DNA of 64,000 bases from Burkholderia latens (GTDB lineage Bacteria > Pseudomonadota > Gammaproteobacteria > Burkholderiales > Burkholderiaceae): positions 1 to 64,000 of the forward strand of contig NZ_CABVPL010000043.1 in assembly GCF_902499045.1 (NCBI RefSeq), given 5' to 3'. This document shows, in pieces, positions 43,877 to 53,331 of this stretch. Within the stretch, counting starts at the first letter, position 1; every line of letters starts with the position of its first letter. The notes below the pieces were generated by a model. It searched no databases. It was not told the DNA's origin and saw only the letters and a program-made list of their open reading frames with translations. The position numbers and the translations under genes are program-made.

Positions 43877-45436
43877 ATGACCGAACCCTTGCTGACGATG
43901 CGCGGCATCGTCAAGGCATTCGACGGCGTGAAGGCGCTCGACGGGATCGACCTGACCGTGCGTCCCGGCGAATGCGTCGGGCTGTGCGGCGAGAACGGCG
44001 CCGGCAAGTCGACATTGATGAAGGTGCTGTCGGGTGTCTACCCGCACGGCACGTGGGACGGCGAGATCCGCTGGGAAGGCGCGCCGCTCGTCGCGTCCGG
44101 TGTGCGCGACACCGAGCGCGCGGGCATCGTGATCATCCATCAGGAGCTGATGCTCGTGCCCGAGCTGTCGGTCGCCGAGAATATCTTCCTCGGCAACGAG
44201 ATCACGCTGCCGGGCGGCCGCATGCACTACGCGGAAATGGTGCGGCGCTCCGAGGCGCTGCTGCGCGAGCTGCGCATCGACGCGATCAACGTCGCGCAGC
44301 CGGTGATGAACTACGGCGGCGGCCACCAGCAGCTGATCGAGATCGCGAAGGCGCTGAACAAGCGCGCGAAGCTGCTGATCCTCGACGAGCCGTCGTCGTC
44401 GCTGAGCGCGGCCGAGACGCGCATCCTGCTCGACATCGTGCGCGACCTGAAGCGCCGCGGTGTCGCATGCGTGTACATCTCGCACAAGCTCGATGAAATC
44501 GAAGCCGTGTGCGACACCGTGACCGTGATCCGCGACGGCCGCCATGTCGCGACCGAGCCGATGCGCGCGCTGACCACCGACCGGATCATCGCGATGATGG
44601 TCGGGCGCGAGATCAGCAACCTGTATCCGCGCGAGCCGCACGAGATCGGCGACGTCGTGCTGGAAGCGTGCAACGTGACGTGTCACGACGTCGCGAATCC
44701 GCGCCGCAAGCGCGTCGACGACGTGTCGTTCAGCGTGCGGCGCGGCGAGATCCTCGGCGTCGCCGGGCTCGTCGGCGCGGGCCGCACCGAGCTGATGCAG
44801 GCGATTTTCGGTGCGTATCCGGGCGCGAGCACGGCCAGCGTGCGCATCAACGGGCGGCCGCTCGCGATCCGCTCGCCGGCCGATGCGATCCGCGCGGGCA
44901 TCGCGATGGTGCCCGAGGATCGCAAGCGTCACGGGATCGTGCCGCAGCTCGGCGTCGGGCACAACATCACGCTGTCGGTGCTGCGCCGGTTCGCCGCACG
45001 CGGCCGGATCGACGCGGCCGCCGAACTCGACGCGATCCGCACCGAGATGCAGCGGCTGTCGGTGCGCGCCGCGCACCCGTTCCTGCCGATCGCGAGCCTG
45101 TCCGGCGGCAACCAGCAGAAGGCAGTGCTCGCGCGGATGCTGCTCGCCGACCCGCAGGTGCTGATCCTTGACGAGCCGACTCGCGGCGTCGACGTCGGCG
45201 CGAAGGCCGAAATCTACCGGCTGATCTTCGCGCTCGCGAAACGCGGCGTCGCGCTGATCGTCGTGTCGTCGGAGCTGCCGGAGGTGCTCGGCCTCGCCGA
45301 TCGCGTGCTCGTGATCGGCGAAGGCGAGCTGCGCGGCGATTTCGTCAACGAAGGCCTCACGCAGGAACAGATACTCGGCGCCGCGCTCAAGCCCGCGCGG
45401 CGTCCGGCCGAACCCATTGCAGCGAGTGCGACATGA
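43877..45436 (+). CDS. xylG: D-xylose ABC transporter ATPase with two ABC domains
   Basis: A 519-residue tandem ATPase. First domain: Walker [17 protein letters not shown] near residue 37, Q-loop [20 protein letters not shown], signature-like [16 protein letters not shown], Walker [12 protein letters not shown]. Second domain: degenerate P-loop [16 protein letters not shown] near 298, signature [15 protein letters not shown] near 410 and Walker [15 protein letters not shown]. This is the standard XylG/RbsA/MglA layout. Its last codons overlap the xylH start (ATGA). Confidence 0.95.
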   Translation: MTEPLLTMRGIVKAFDGVKALDGIDLTVRPGECVGLCGENGAGKSTLMKVLSGVYPHGTWDGEIRWEGAPLVASGVRDTERAGIVIIHQELMLVPELSVAENIFLGNEITLPGGRMHYAEMVRRSEALLRELRIDAINVAQPVMNYGGGHQQLIEIAKALNKRAKLLILDEPSSSLSAAETRILLDIVRDLKRRGVACVYISHKLDEIEAVCDTVTVIRDGRHVATEPMRALTTDRIIAMMVGREISNLYPREPHEIGDVVLEACNVTCHDVANPRRKRVDDVSFSVRRGEILGVAGLVGAGRTELMQAIFGAYPGASTASVRINGRPLAIRSPADAIRAGIAMVPEDRKRHGIVPQLGVGHNITLSVLRRFAARGRIDAAAELDAIRTEMQRLSVRAAHPFLPIASLSGGNQQKAVLARMLLADPQVLILDEPTRGVDVGAKAEIYRLIFALAKRGVALIVVSSELPEVLGLADRVLVIGEGELRGDFVNEGLTQEQILGAALKPARRPAEPIAASAT

Positions 45437-46632
45437 ACACCGAACTTTCCTCTTCTTCCGCCGTGCCGCCGGACACCGACGCGCGCCGCCTGCGCGGCCG
45501 TCCGCTGAGCCAGATCTTCGTGCGCTACAAGGTGCTCGCGCTGCTGTTCGCCGTCGCGGCGATCTGGGTGTTCTTCTCGGTGCTGACCGACGGCGCGTTC
45601 GTCACGCCGCGCAACGTGTCGAACCTGCTGCGGCAGATGTCGATCACCGGGATGCTCGCGTGCGGGATGGTGTTCGTGATCATCGCCGGCGAGATCGACC
45701 TGTCGGTCGGCTCGTTGCTCGGGCTGCTCGGCGGCGTCGCGGCGATCCTCGACGTCAATCGCCACTGGCCGGTCGCCGCCACGGTGCCGGCCGTGCTCGC
45801 GCTCGGCGTGCTGGTCGGGCTGTTCAACGGCTGGTGGTCGACGTACCGGCGCGTGCCGTCGTTCATCGTCGGGCTCGGCGGGATGCTCGCATTCCGCGGG
45901 ATCCTGCTCGGCGTGACGGGCGGCTCGACGATCGCGCCGGTGTCCGACGGCTTCGTGTTCATCGGGCAAGGCTATCTGCCGCGCGCGGCGGGCGACGGCC
46001 TCGCGGTGCTGCTGTTCGCGCTGGTTGCGCTGCTGGTGTTCCGGCAGCGGAGCACGCGGCACCGCTACAAGCTCGCGGTCGCGCCGATGTGGCAGGACGT
46101 CGCGAAGATCGTCGGCGCCGGTGCCGTGCTGCTTGCGTTCGTCGCGACCCTCGACCGCTACGGCGGCATCCCGGTGCCGGTGCTGCTGCTGCTCGCGCTG
46201 CTCGGCGTGTTCTCGTGGATCGCGACGCAGACGGTGTTCGGCCGGCGCATCTATGCAGTCGGATCGAACCTGGAAGCGACGCGGCTGTCGGGCGTCGACA
46301 CCGATCGCGTGAAGCTCGCGATCTTCGCGCTGATGGGGCTGATGTGCGCGTTCGCGGGCATCGTCAATACCGCGCGGCTCGCGGCCGGCTCGCCGTCGGC
46401 CGGCTCGATGGGCGAGCTCGATGCGATCGCCGCGTGCTTCATCGGCGGCACGTCGATGCGCGGCGGGTCGGGCACCGTCTACGGCGCGCTGATCGGCGCG
46501 CTCGTGATGGCGAGCCTCGACAACGGGATGTCGATGCTCGACGTCGACGCGTACTGGCAGATGATCGTCAAGGGTGCGGTGCTGGTGCTCGCGGTGTGGA
46601 TCGACGTGGTGTCGCGGTCGAACCGGCGCTGA
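45433..46632 (+). CDS. xylH: D-xylose ABC transporter permease
   Basis: A 399-residue integral membrane protein of the RbsC/XylH family with about ten hydrophobic segments. Conserved cytoplasmic loop: [20 protein letters not shown] near residue 78, [36 protein letters not shown] near 274, and [20 protein letters not shown] near 335. The start overlaps xylG by 4 bases. Last gene of the xylose operon; the tandem repeat begins 52 bases after its stop. Confidence 0.95.
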   Translation: MNTELSSSSAVPPDTDARRLRGRPLSQIFVRYKVLALLFAVAAIWVFFSVLTDGAFVTPRNVSNLLRQMSITGMLACGMVFVIIAGEIDLSVGSLLGLLGGVAAILDVNRHWPVAATVPAVLALGVLVGLFNGWWSTYRRVPSFIVGLGGMLAFRGILLGVTGGSTIAPVSDGFVFIGQGYLPRAAGDGLAVLLFALVALLVFRQRSTRHRYKLAVAPMWQDVAKIVGAGAVLLAFVATLDRYGGIPVPVLLLLALLGVFSWIATQTVFGRRIYAVGSNLEATRLSGVDTDRVKLAIFALMGLMCAFAGIVNTARLAAGSPSAGSMGELDAIAACFIGGTSMRGGSGTVYGALIGALVMASLDNGMSMLDVDAYWQMIVKGAVLVLAVWIDVVSRSNRR

Positions 46633-46959
46633 CGTGAAGTGACGTGAAGTGACGCGCGGCGTGGCGGCGCGGCCGCCGCTCGGAGCACGGGAGCACCGGA
46701 GCGCCGAGGCACCGACGCACCGACGCACCGACGCACCGACGCACCGACGCACCGGAGCACCGGAGCACCGGAGCACCGGAGCGCCGTGCTGATGCCGCGC
46801 GCGCCGTCGGGCGTCCGAGTCTTTCGTCCGCCGATCTCGCGCCGCACTCGTCGGCCGGAGCGCAGCCGGTGGCGCGCACGATGCTTCGGGGCCGCGTTCA
46901 TGACTGGGTGCGGTGCATGCGTTGCGCTATCCTGTCGCGATCGACCTTTCTCCGACGCC
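46633..46959. other. 327-base gap between xylH and the sensor kinase
   Basis: Begins with ACGTGAAGTG directly repeated (46633-46651), continues with the 8-bp tandem array, then about 170 bases of unremarkable GC-rich DNA before the kinase start. No promoter is obvious and no gene is supported on either strand. Confidence 0.6.
46684..46787. repeat. 8-bp tandem repeat, 13 units
   Basis: Thirteen consecutive 8-mers from 46684. Central units are CGCACCGA repeated, flanked by AGCACCGG units on both sides and ended by AGCGCCGT. The two sub-variants form blocks, as expected from slipped-strand or unequal exchange. Because 8 is not a multiple of 3 and the tract is intergenic, copy-number change would not alter a protein, but it could alter spacing or transcript structure between xylH and the sensor kinase. 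Confidence 0.9.
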
Positions 46960-48456
46960 ATGAAGCGCCCGTCGTTTTCCACTCAACTCGTGATGCTGTG
47001 GGCCCTCGTTGCCGCGCTATGCGCGACGCTGGTGGCGCTCGTGTGGATCGTGGCCCGTTCCGCCGAGAGCGAGCAGATCGCGGGCGCCCGCGCGCAGGGC
47101 GCGGCCGCGTGCGAAGCGGTGGCATCGCGCTATGCGGGCGCGGTGCGGCCGTCCGGCGCGCAACCCGATGCCGAGCCGATGCACGCGATCCTCGACATCG
47201 TGCTCGCCCGTGCGCCGGACGTCGAAGGCGGTTTCTGGACGCGCGGCGGCGCAGGCGCCGACGGCCGCTTTCTCGCGTATGCGTTTCCGACCTATCAGGG
47301 CAGCGGCATCAAGCGCGACGTGCCGGAAGCGGAAACCTCGCTGATCCTGCGCACGCTGAACGCGGCCGCCGCCGCGCGCGCGACCGCGACCAACGTCGTC
47401 GAAGGCGCGCAGGATGCGGTCGTGGCGGTTGCGTGTCCGGTGCCGGCCAGCCCGGAGCTGTTCGTCTGGATGCTGACGCGCGCGCATCCGCCGCTCGGCC
47501 CGCATGGCGAGCTGCTCGCGACGGCGCTTGCGGCGGTGCTCGCCGTGATTCTCGCGATCGCCGCCGCGCTCGCGTTCGCATTGCGGCGCTGGAAGCGCAA
47601 TCTCGGCCGCATCGAGGCGGCACTGTCGCCGGCGGGGCGCGACACGCAACTGCCGCGCGTCGGCGAACCCGACCTCGACCGGATCATCGATGCGTTCAAT
47701 GCGCATGCGCGGCACGCCGAACGTTTGCAGCAGCAAGCCGGCGAATTGAGCGCGCGGCTCGCGCAGGCCGAGCGCTTCGGCATGCTCGGCAAGCTCGCCG
47801 CGCAGCTCGCGCATGAAATCCGCAACCCGATGGGCGCGATGCGGCTGAAGGCCGAGAATGCGCTCGCCGCGGACAGCGGCCGTCAGCAGGACGCGCTTCG
47901 TATCATCCTCACGCAGATCGCGCGCATCGATACGCAATTGTCGGGGCTGCTCGCGCTCACGCAGCCGGTCAGTCCGCACATCGCACGCGTCGATCTCGAC
48001 GCGTGGCTCCCGCACGTCGTCGATGCGCACCGCGAGCTCGCGCAGCGCCAGTCGATCGCGCTCGCATGCACGCCGGACGGGCACGGCGAGCGGTTCGCGC
48101 CGCCGTCCGACAACCCGGCGTTCGATCCCGGCCAGATGCGCCGCGCGCTCGACAACCTGTTGCTCAATGCGCTGCGCCATGCGGGCGACGGCGGCGCCGT
48201 GTCGGTCACGGCTGCGCGCTCGACGGCCGATGCGCGTGCGATGCTGCGGTTCACGGTGTCCGATACGGGCCCCGGCGTGCCCGACGCGCAGCGCGAGCGG
48301 ATCTTCGAACCGTTCGTGACCGGCCGCGCGGGCGGCACGGGCCTCGGCCTCGCGGTCGTGCGCGAAGTGGCGGCGGCGCACGGCGGCCGCGCGTGGCTCG
48401 ATGCGGCGTCGCGCGGCGCTTCTTTCGTGATCGAGATTCCATGGCAACCATCCTGA
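46960..48456 (+). CDS. Membrane sensor histidine kinase (NtrB/DctB-like)
   Basis: A 498-residue kinase. Membrane segment at residues 10-32, a periplasmic sensor of about 140 residues, a second segment near 186-210 (ALAAVLAVILAIAAALAFAL), and a HAMP-like linker. The H-box AQLAHEIRNPMGAMRLKAEN has the phospho-acceptor at His285. N-box ALDNLLLNALRHA, G1 DTGPGVP and G2 GGTGLGLAVV near 458 complete a normal ATPase. ATG 46960 is chosen because the membrane segment starts right after it. It overlaps the response regulator start by 16 bases. Ligand is unknown; the periplasmic part (GGFWTRGGAGADGRFLAY) looks like a small PAS/Cache fold. Confidence 0.92.
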   Translation: MKRPSFSTQLVMLWALVAALCATLVALVWIVARSAESEQIAGARAQGAAACEAVASRYAGAVRPSGAQPDAEPMHAILDIVLARAPDVEGGFWTRGGAGADGRFLAYAFPTYQGSGIKRDVPEAETSLILRTLNAAAAARATATNVVEGAQDAVVAVACPVPASPELFVWMLTRAHPPLGPHGELLATALAAVLAVILAIAAALAFALRRWKRNLGRIEAALSPAGRDTQLPRVGEPDLDRIIDAFNAHARHAERLQQQAGELSARLAQAERFGMLGKLAAQLAHEIRNPMGAMRLKAENALAADSGRQQDALRIILTQIARIDTQLSGLLALTQPVSPHIARVDLDAWLPHVVDAHRELAQRQSIALACTPDGHGERFAPPSDNPAFDPGQMRRALDNLLLNALRHAGDGGAVSVTAARSTADARAMLRFTVSDTGPGVPDAQRERIFEPFVTGRAGGTGLGLAVVREVAAAHGGRAWLDAASRGASFVIEIPWQPS

Positions 48457-49829
48457 TCGTCGACGACGACGCCGCATTTCGCGACGGCCTCGCGGAAACG
48501 CTGCGCGATCTCGGTCATCGTGTCGTCGAGGCCGCATCCGGGCGCGCGGCGCTTTCGATGCTGCGCGACGGCGGCCACATCGATTGCGTGTTCCTGGACT
48601 TCCGGCTGCCGGACCTGGACGGCCTCGCGGTGCTCGCGCAATGGCGCGACGATGCAGCGCTCGCCGCGATCCCGGTCGTGATGCTGACCGCGCACGCGAC
48701 CAGCGACAACACGATCGACGCGATGCGCCTCGGCGCGTTCGACCATCTGACGAAGCCGGTCGGGCGTCGCGACATCGCGCAATTGCTCGAGCGGATCGTG
48801 TCCGCGCATGCGCCGCGCGCGCACGGCGACGCGGACACCGGCGCGTTTGCCGGCGAGCACGCGTCGGACCGCCCGCGCCTGCTCGGCGTCAGCGCCGCGA
48901 TCCGCGACGTGCAGAAGCAGCTCGGGCGCGCCGCGACGAGCGATGCGACGGTGCTCGTCACCGGCGAAACCGGCACCGGCAAGGAAGTGGCCGCGCGGGT
49001 GCTGCATGCGGCGTCCGCGCGGCATGCCGGGCCGTTCGTGGCCGTGAATTGCGCGGCCATTCCGGCCGATCTGCTCGAAAGCGAATTGTTCGGCCATCGC
49101 CGCGGCGCGTTCACGGGCGCGCATGCGGATCGCGCGGGGCGGCTCGTCGAGGCCGGCGGCGGCACGCTGTTTCTCGACGAGATCGGCGACATGCCTGCCG
49201 CGATGCAGGCGAAGCTGCTGCGCGCGCTGCAGGAGCGCCAGGTGACGCCGCTCGGCGCGGACCGCCCGACGCCGATCGACATTCGCGTGGTGGCCGCGAC
49301 GCACCGCGATCTCGCCGCGGGCGTCGCGAGCGGCACGTTCCGCGAAGACCTGTTCTACCGGCTGAACGTGATTCCGCTGCACCTGCCGCCGCTCGCCGAG
49401 CGCGTGGCCGACATCCTGCCGCTCGCCGCGCATTTTCTCGAACGTGCGGCCGGCGCGCGGCCGCTGCACCTGACGAACGACGCGCAGCGCGCGCTGCTCG
49501 CTCACCGCTGGCCCGGCAACGTGCGCGAACTGCGCAACGTGATGGAGCGCGCGGCAGCGCTCGCGCCCGGGCCCGCGATCACCGCGGCCGACCTCGCGCT
49601 CGGCGCGGCGCCGGCCGCGGGCGTGCATGCGGATGCGGACGCCGCGCTGCCTGCGTTCCTGTTCGATCTGCCGCTGCCCGACGCGCTGGCCGCGGTCGAG
49701 CGCGCGGCGATCCTGCGCGCGCTCGAGCGGGCGAACGGCAATCGCGCCGAAGCGGCACGGCAACTCGGCATCGGTCGTCAGTCGCTGTATGCGCGCATGG
49801 CGAATCTCGGGATCGATCGCGACGGCTGA
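48441..49829 (+). CDS. Sigma-54-dependent response regulator (NtrC/DctD-like)
   Basis: A 462-residue NtrC-family activator. Receiver 1-120 with Asp53 ([10 protein letters not shown]) as phosphorylation site, Asp9-Asp10 acid pocket and LTKPVG Lys. AAA+ domain about 145-380: Walker [30 protein letters not shown] with the sigma-54-contacting GAFTGA loop intact, Walker [12 protein letters not shown], and the arginine-containing [16 protein letters not shown] Fis-type HTH ends the protein ([20 protein letters not shown]). All parts needed for sigma-54 activation are present. A -24/-12 promoter with tandem dyads follows directly, so the target is probably the next operon. Confidence 0.94.
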   Translation: MATILIVDDDAAFRDGLAETLRDLGHRVVEAASGRAALSMLRDGGHIDCVFLDFRLPDLDGLAVLAQWRDDAALAAIPVVMLTAHATSDNTIDAMRLGAFDHLTKPVGRRDIAQLLERIVSAHAPRAHGDADTGAFAGEHASDRPRLLGVSAAIRDVQKQLGRAATSDATVLVTGETGTGKEVAARVLHAASARHAGPFVAVNCAAIPADLLESELFGHRRGAFTGAHADRAGRLVEAGGGTLFLDEIGDMPAAMQAKLLRALQERQVTPLGADRPTPIDIRVVAATHRDLAAGVASGTFREDLFYRLNVIPLHLPPLAERVADILPLAAHFLERAAGARPLHLTNDAQRALLAHRWPGNVRELRNVMERAAALAPGPAITAADLALGAAPAAGVHADADAALPAFLFDLPLPDALAAVERAAILRALERANGNRAEAARQLGIGRQSLYARMANLGIDRDG

Positions 49830-49843
49830 GCGGGATGCAGGGC

Positions 49844-49890
49844 GTCGGATTGTCCGACACCGTCGCGCGCATCTGTCGGCATTCCCGACA
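49844..49890. promoter_or_regulatory. Two tandem dyads: candidate enhancer for the sigma-54 activator
   Basis: GTCGGA-TTG-TCCGAC (49844-49858) and TGTCGG-CATTC-CCGACA (49874-49890). Both are perfect inverted repeats and share the GTCGG/CCGAC core; centre-to-centre spacing is 31 bases, about three helical turns. They lie roughly 60-100 bases upstream of the -24 element, as enhancer sites for NtrC-type activators do. Confidence 0.75.
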
Positions 49891-49942
49891 CCCGCGCGGC
49901 GGCGGACTACCGCGGTGCACCGCGGCACGGGCGCGAATCAGG

Positions 49943-49959
49943 TTGGCACGGGGCTTGCA
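49943..49959 (+). promoter_or_regulatory. Sigma-54 (-24/-12) promoter
   Basis: TTGGCACGGGGCTTGCA matches the consensus TGGCAC-N5-TTGCA with the invariant GG (49945-49946) and GC (49957-49958) at the right distance. It faces the gene at 50083, giving a leader of about 110 bases. Confidence 0.88.
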
Positions 49960-50082
49960 AATAGGGGTGTACCGCAACCCGTCGTCGCGGTCATGCTGCG
50001 CGCCGCACGCCGGCCGCAGCGCGCATTCGCCGTCCGTCGACGCGCGACGCACGCGACGACATCCCGATGGAGAAATCACCCC

Positions 50083-50628
50083 ATGCACTGGATCGATCCG
50101 GCATGTCTGCCCGAAACGCGCGGCCGCGTGACCCAATTCCTGCTCAACCCGCACGGCGAAGTCGACGGGCTGATCCTGAACGGCGACCTGCAGGTTCACG
50201 TGCCGCCGCATCTCGGCCGCGAACTCGTGCAGCACGTCGCGTGCGGCGATCGCATCCGCGTACGCGGCATCAAGCCGCGCGGCGCGGACATGATCGCGGC
50301 CGTTCAGCTGACCGGCCGCGGCGGCGCGGCGATCGTCGATGGCGGGCCGGCGCACGAGCCGCGTCCGCTGCCGCGCGCCGGCCGCGAGCCGATGGACGTG
50401 CGCGGCGAGGTCGCGTTTGCGTTGCACGGCCCGAAAGGCGAGTGCAACGGCGCGCTGCTGACGAATGGCGTCGCGGTGCGCATGCCGCCGCACGCGGCAG
50501 CCGAGCTCGGCGACTATTTGCGTCCCGGCATGCACGTGCAGGTGTGGGGCGACGCGATCGTCACGCCGCACGGCACGACGATCGACGTCACCGACATCGC
50601 CGAGCTCGTCGATGCGCCGGCCGGCTGA
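50083..50628 (+). CDS. Unknown protein with two homologous halves (OB-fold-like)
   Basis: A 181-residue protein that I do not recognise. It has two similar segments, residues 15-77 and 108-173. Shared positions are F/L-x-P-x-GE at 20-26 and 112-120, G-x-L-x-x-G, V-x-x-PPH at 38-43 and 131-137, EL four residues after PPH, and G-x-x-(I/V)-x-V-x-G near 55-62 and 149-156. The Gly-rich beta pattern suggests an OB-like barrel in tandem. There is no signal peptide or membrane segment, so it is probably cytoplasmic. It is first gene after the sigma-54 promoter; GGAGA at 50069-50073 precedes the ATG. The stop overlaps the MFS gene start by 17 bases. Confidence 0.8.
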   Translation: MHWIDPACLPETRGRVTQFLLNPHGEVDGLILNGDLQVHVPPHLGRELVQHVACGDRIRVRGIKPRGADMIAAVQLTGRGGAAIVDGGPAHEPRPLPRAGREPMDVRGEVAFALHGPKGECNGALLTNGVAVRMPPHAAAELGDYLRPGMHVQVWGDAIVTPHGTTIDVTDIAELVDAPAG

Positions 50629-51937
50629 ACGCGCGGCGGCGACGAGACCGGCCCGCGCGCTCGAAGCGCTCAACTTCTTCGTCGCCGACGTGCAGGCCGG
50701 GATCGGCCCGTTCGCCGGCGTGATCCTGCTGTCGCGCGGGTGGAGCGCGGACGCGATCGGGTCCGTGATGACGCTCGCCGGCCTGGCGGCGATGGCCGCG
50801 ACGCCGTTGGCCGGCGCGCTCGTCGATGCGCTGCGCGCGAAGCGTGCGCTGATCGTCGGCGCGACGGCCGCGACCGCGTTCGCAACGGTGATGCTGCGTT
50901 TCGCCGACAGCTATCCGGCGGTGGCGGCGTCGCAGATCGTGGCCGCCGTCTGCGGCGCCGCGCTCGCACCGGCCGTCGCGGGCGTGACGCTCGGCATCGC
51001 GCGCACGCGCGGCTTCGACCGTCAGTTCGGCCGCAACCAGATGGCGAACCATGCGGGCAACGTCGCCGGCGCGGCGCTCGCGGGCTGGCTCGGCTGGCAT
51101 GCGGGATTCGATGCGTTGTTCGCGCTCGTCGCCGTATTCGCGGTGCTCGCGATCGGCAGCGCGTTGGCGATTCCGGCGCGCGCGATCGACCATGCGAGCG
51201 CATGCGGTCTCGGCGAGCAGCCCGACGCCGCCCGCACCGCGCGCGTCGGCAACGATTCGCACGACGATCGATCGCACGACGATGCCGGACATCGCGCCGG
51301 CGCGTGGCGCACGCTCGCGGCGAACCGGCCGCTGCTGCTGCTCGGCGTGTCGCTCGCGCTGTTTCACCTCGGCAATGCGGCGATGCTGCCGCTGTACGGG
51401 ATGGGCGTCGTCGCCGCGCACCGCAGCGATCCGAGCATGTTTACCGCGCAGACGATCGTGATCGCGCAATGCGTGATGATCGCGGCCGCATGGTGCGCGC
51501 CGCGGCTGATTCGCGATCACGGATACTGGCGCGTGCTGCTGCTGTCGTATCTGGCGCTGCCGGTACGCGGCGTGCTCGCGGCCACGCTGATGAGCGAGGC
51601 GGGCGTGTGGCCGGTGCAGATACTCGACGGCATCGGCGCCGGCCTGCAAAGCGTCGTCGTACCGGCGCTCGTCGTGCGGCTGCTCGACGGCTCGGGGCGC
51701 GTGAACGCGGGGCAGGGCGCGGTCGCGACCGCGCAAGGCATCGGCGCGGCGTTGAGCCCGGTGCTCGGCGGCGTGCTCGCGCAGCATTACGGCTATCCGG
51801 CTGCCTTCGTGGTGCTGGGCGCCGTGTCGACGGGCTCGGTCGCATTGTGGCTCGGTTACTCGCGTTCGTTGCGCGGCGCGTGCGGCAAGCCGCCGGGCCG
51901 CCGCGCGCCGTCCGATCTGCCGGCCGCATCGCGATGA
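50612..51937 (+). CDS. Major facilitator superfamily transporter with a His/Asp-rich central loop
   Basis: A 441-residue MFS protein with about 11-12 hydrophobic segments. It starts RALEALNFFVADVQAGIGPF and has the MFS-type loop ALVDALRAKRALIVGA between helices 2 and 3. The central loop, residues about 205-233, contains NDSHDDRSHDDAGHRAG: four His and several Asp, unusual in this family and suggestive of metal contact. C-terminal half: LLLLGVSLALFHLGNAAMLPL, QILDGIGAGLQSVVVPAL and AQGIGAALSPVLGGVLAQHYG. ATG 50612 lies within the previous gene, so translation is coupled. Substrate is unknown; efflux is as likely as uptake. Confidence 0.86.
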   Translation: MRRPAERAAATRPARALEALNFFVADVQAGIGPFAGVILLSRGWSADAIGSVMTLAGLAAMAATPLAGALVDALRAKRALIVGATAATAFATVMLRFADSYPAVAASQIVAAVCGAALAPAVAGVTLGIARTRGFDRQFGRNQMANHAGNVAGAALAGWLGWHAGFDALFALVAVFAVLAIGSALAIPARAIDHASACGLGEQPDAARTARVGNDSHDDRSHDDAGHRAGAWRTLAANRPLLLLGVSLALFHLGNAAMLPLYGMGVVAAHRSDPSMFTAQTIVIAQCVMIAAAWCAPRLIRDHGYWRVLLLSYLALPVRGVLAATLMSEAGVWPVQILDGIGAGLQSVVVPALVVRLLDGSGRVNAGQGAVATAQGIGAALSPVLGGVLAQHYGYPAAFVVLGAVSTGSVALWLGYSRSLRGACGKPPGRRAPSDLPAASR

Positions 51938-51979
51938 AGCGCGCATCGATTCATTGCCGCTATCCGGATCGTCGAAGCG

Positions 51980-53224
51980 ATGAATAGCGCCCCGTTTGCA
52001 TGGCTGATTTCCGCGCTCGCCACTGCGGGCGTGATCGTGCGCCCGTTCGGCTGGCCCGAGGCGATCTGGGCCGTGACCGGCGCGGTGCTGCTGGTCGGTC
52101 TCGGCCTGTTGCCGGTGGACGCCGCGCTCGCCGCCGTCGCGAAGGGCGGCGACGTGTACCTGTTCCTTACCGGGATGATGCTGCTGTCCGAGGTCGCGCG
52201 CCGCGAAGGGCTGTTCGACTGGATCGCCGCGTACGTCGTGAATCTCGCGCACGGCTCGCCGCGGCGGATGTTCGCGCTCGTCTATCTGGTCGGGATCGTC
52301 ACGACCGTGTTCCTGTCGAACGATGCGACCGCCGTCGTGCTGACCCCGGCCGTGTTCGCGGCCGCGCGCCGCGCGAAGACGGACCCGCTGCCGCTGCTGT
52401 ACGTCTGCGCGTTCGTCGCCAATGCGGCGAGCTTCGTGCTGCCGATCTCGAATCCCGCGAATCTCGTGCTGTACGGCGTGCACATGCCCGCGCTCGGCAC
52501 GTGGCTCGCGCGCTTCGCGCTGCCGTCGGTTGCGTCGATCGCGTGCACGTACGCGATCCTGCGCGCGACGCAGCGGCACGCGCTGCGCGGCCGCTGCGCG
52601 AGCGATTTGCTGGTGCCGCCGCTCGCGCCGGGCGGGCGCATCGCGCTGGCCGGCATCGCGGCGACGGCCGCCGCGCTGATGGGCGTGTCCGTGCTCGACC
52701 GGCCGCTCGGGTTGCCGACCGCGGTGGCCGGCGCCGTCACCGCGGCGTGCGTGCTGTGGCGCGATCGCGGCGCGTGCGGACCGATGCTGCGCGCGATCTC
52801 GTGGAGCGTGCTGCCGCTCGTGGCCGGCCTGTTCGTGCTGGTCGAGGCGCTCGACCGTACCGGCGCGGTGCACGCGCTCGCCGACGCGTTGCGCGCGCTG
52901 ACGGCGGGCGGCGCGGCACGCGCGGCGGCCGCGTCGGGCGCCGCCGTCGCGCTCGCGTCGAATCTGGTCAACAACCTGCCTGCAGGGCTCGTCGCCAGCG
53001 CGACCGCCGGTGTCGCGCACAGCCCGCAACCGGTGATCGACGCGCTGCTGATCGGCGTCGATCTCGGGCCGAACCTGTCCGTCACCGGGTCTCTCGCGAC
53101 GATCCTGTGGCTCGCGGCCATTCGGCGCGAAGGGCAGCAGGTGAGCGCAGGGAAGTTTCTCGCGATCGGTGCATGCGTGATGCTGCCGGCGCTCGCGGCC
53201 GCGCTCGCGGTGCGGCTGGCGTAG
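51980..53224 (+). CDS. ArsB/SLC13-superfamily anion permease
   Basis: A 414-residue integral membrane protein with about ten hydrophobic segments. Conserved motifs of the ArsB/NhaD (ion transporter) superfamily: GGDVYLFLTGMMLLSEVAR near residue 55, VFLSNDATAVVLTPAVFA near 111, PISNPANLVLYG near 152 and SNLVNNLPAGLVA near 327, where the NDAT and NNLP pair are the helix-break elements. An arsenite pump, a citrate-type carrier or another oxyanion transporter are all possible; no arsR or arsC is nearby. It is 42 bases after the MFS gene in the sigma-54-led operon. Confidence 0.86.
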   Translation: MNSAPFAWLISALATAGVIVRPFGWPEAIWAVTGAVLLVGLGLLPVDAALAAVAKGGDVYLFLTGMMLLSEVARREGLFDWIAAYVVNLAHGSPRRMFALVYLVGIVTTVFLSNDATAVVLTPAVFAAARRAKTDPLPLLYVCAFVANAASFVLPISNPANLVLYGVHMPALGTWLARFALPSVASIACTYAILRATQRHALRGRCASDLLVPPLAPGGRIALAGIAATAAALMGVSVLDRPLGLPTAVAGAVTAACVLWRDRGACGPMLRAISWSVLPLVAGLFVLVEALDRTGAVHALADALRALTAGGAARAAAASGAAVALASNLVNNLPAGLVASATAGVAHSPQPVIDALLIGVDLGPNLSVTGSLATILWLAAIRREGQQVSAGKFLAIGACVMLPALAAALAVRLA

Positions 53225-53331
53225 CGAGCGGCTGAACGCCGGGCGTGACGCAACGTGCCGATGCGCGCCGCGGGCGCGGAACCGCGATGACTGCGATGCC
53301 GCCGGCGCGGATATGGACCGCCGGCCGCCGG

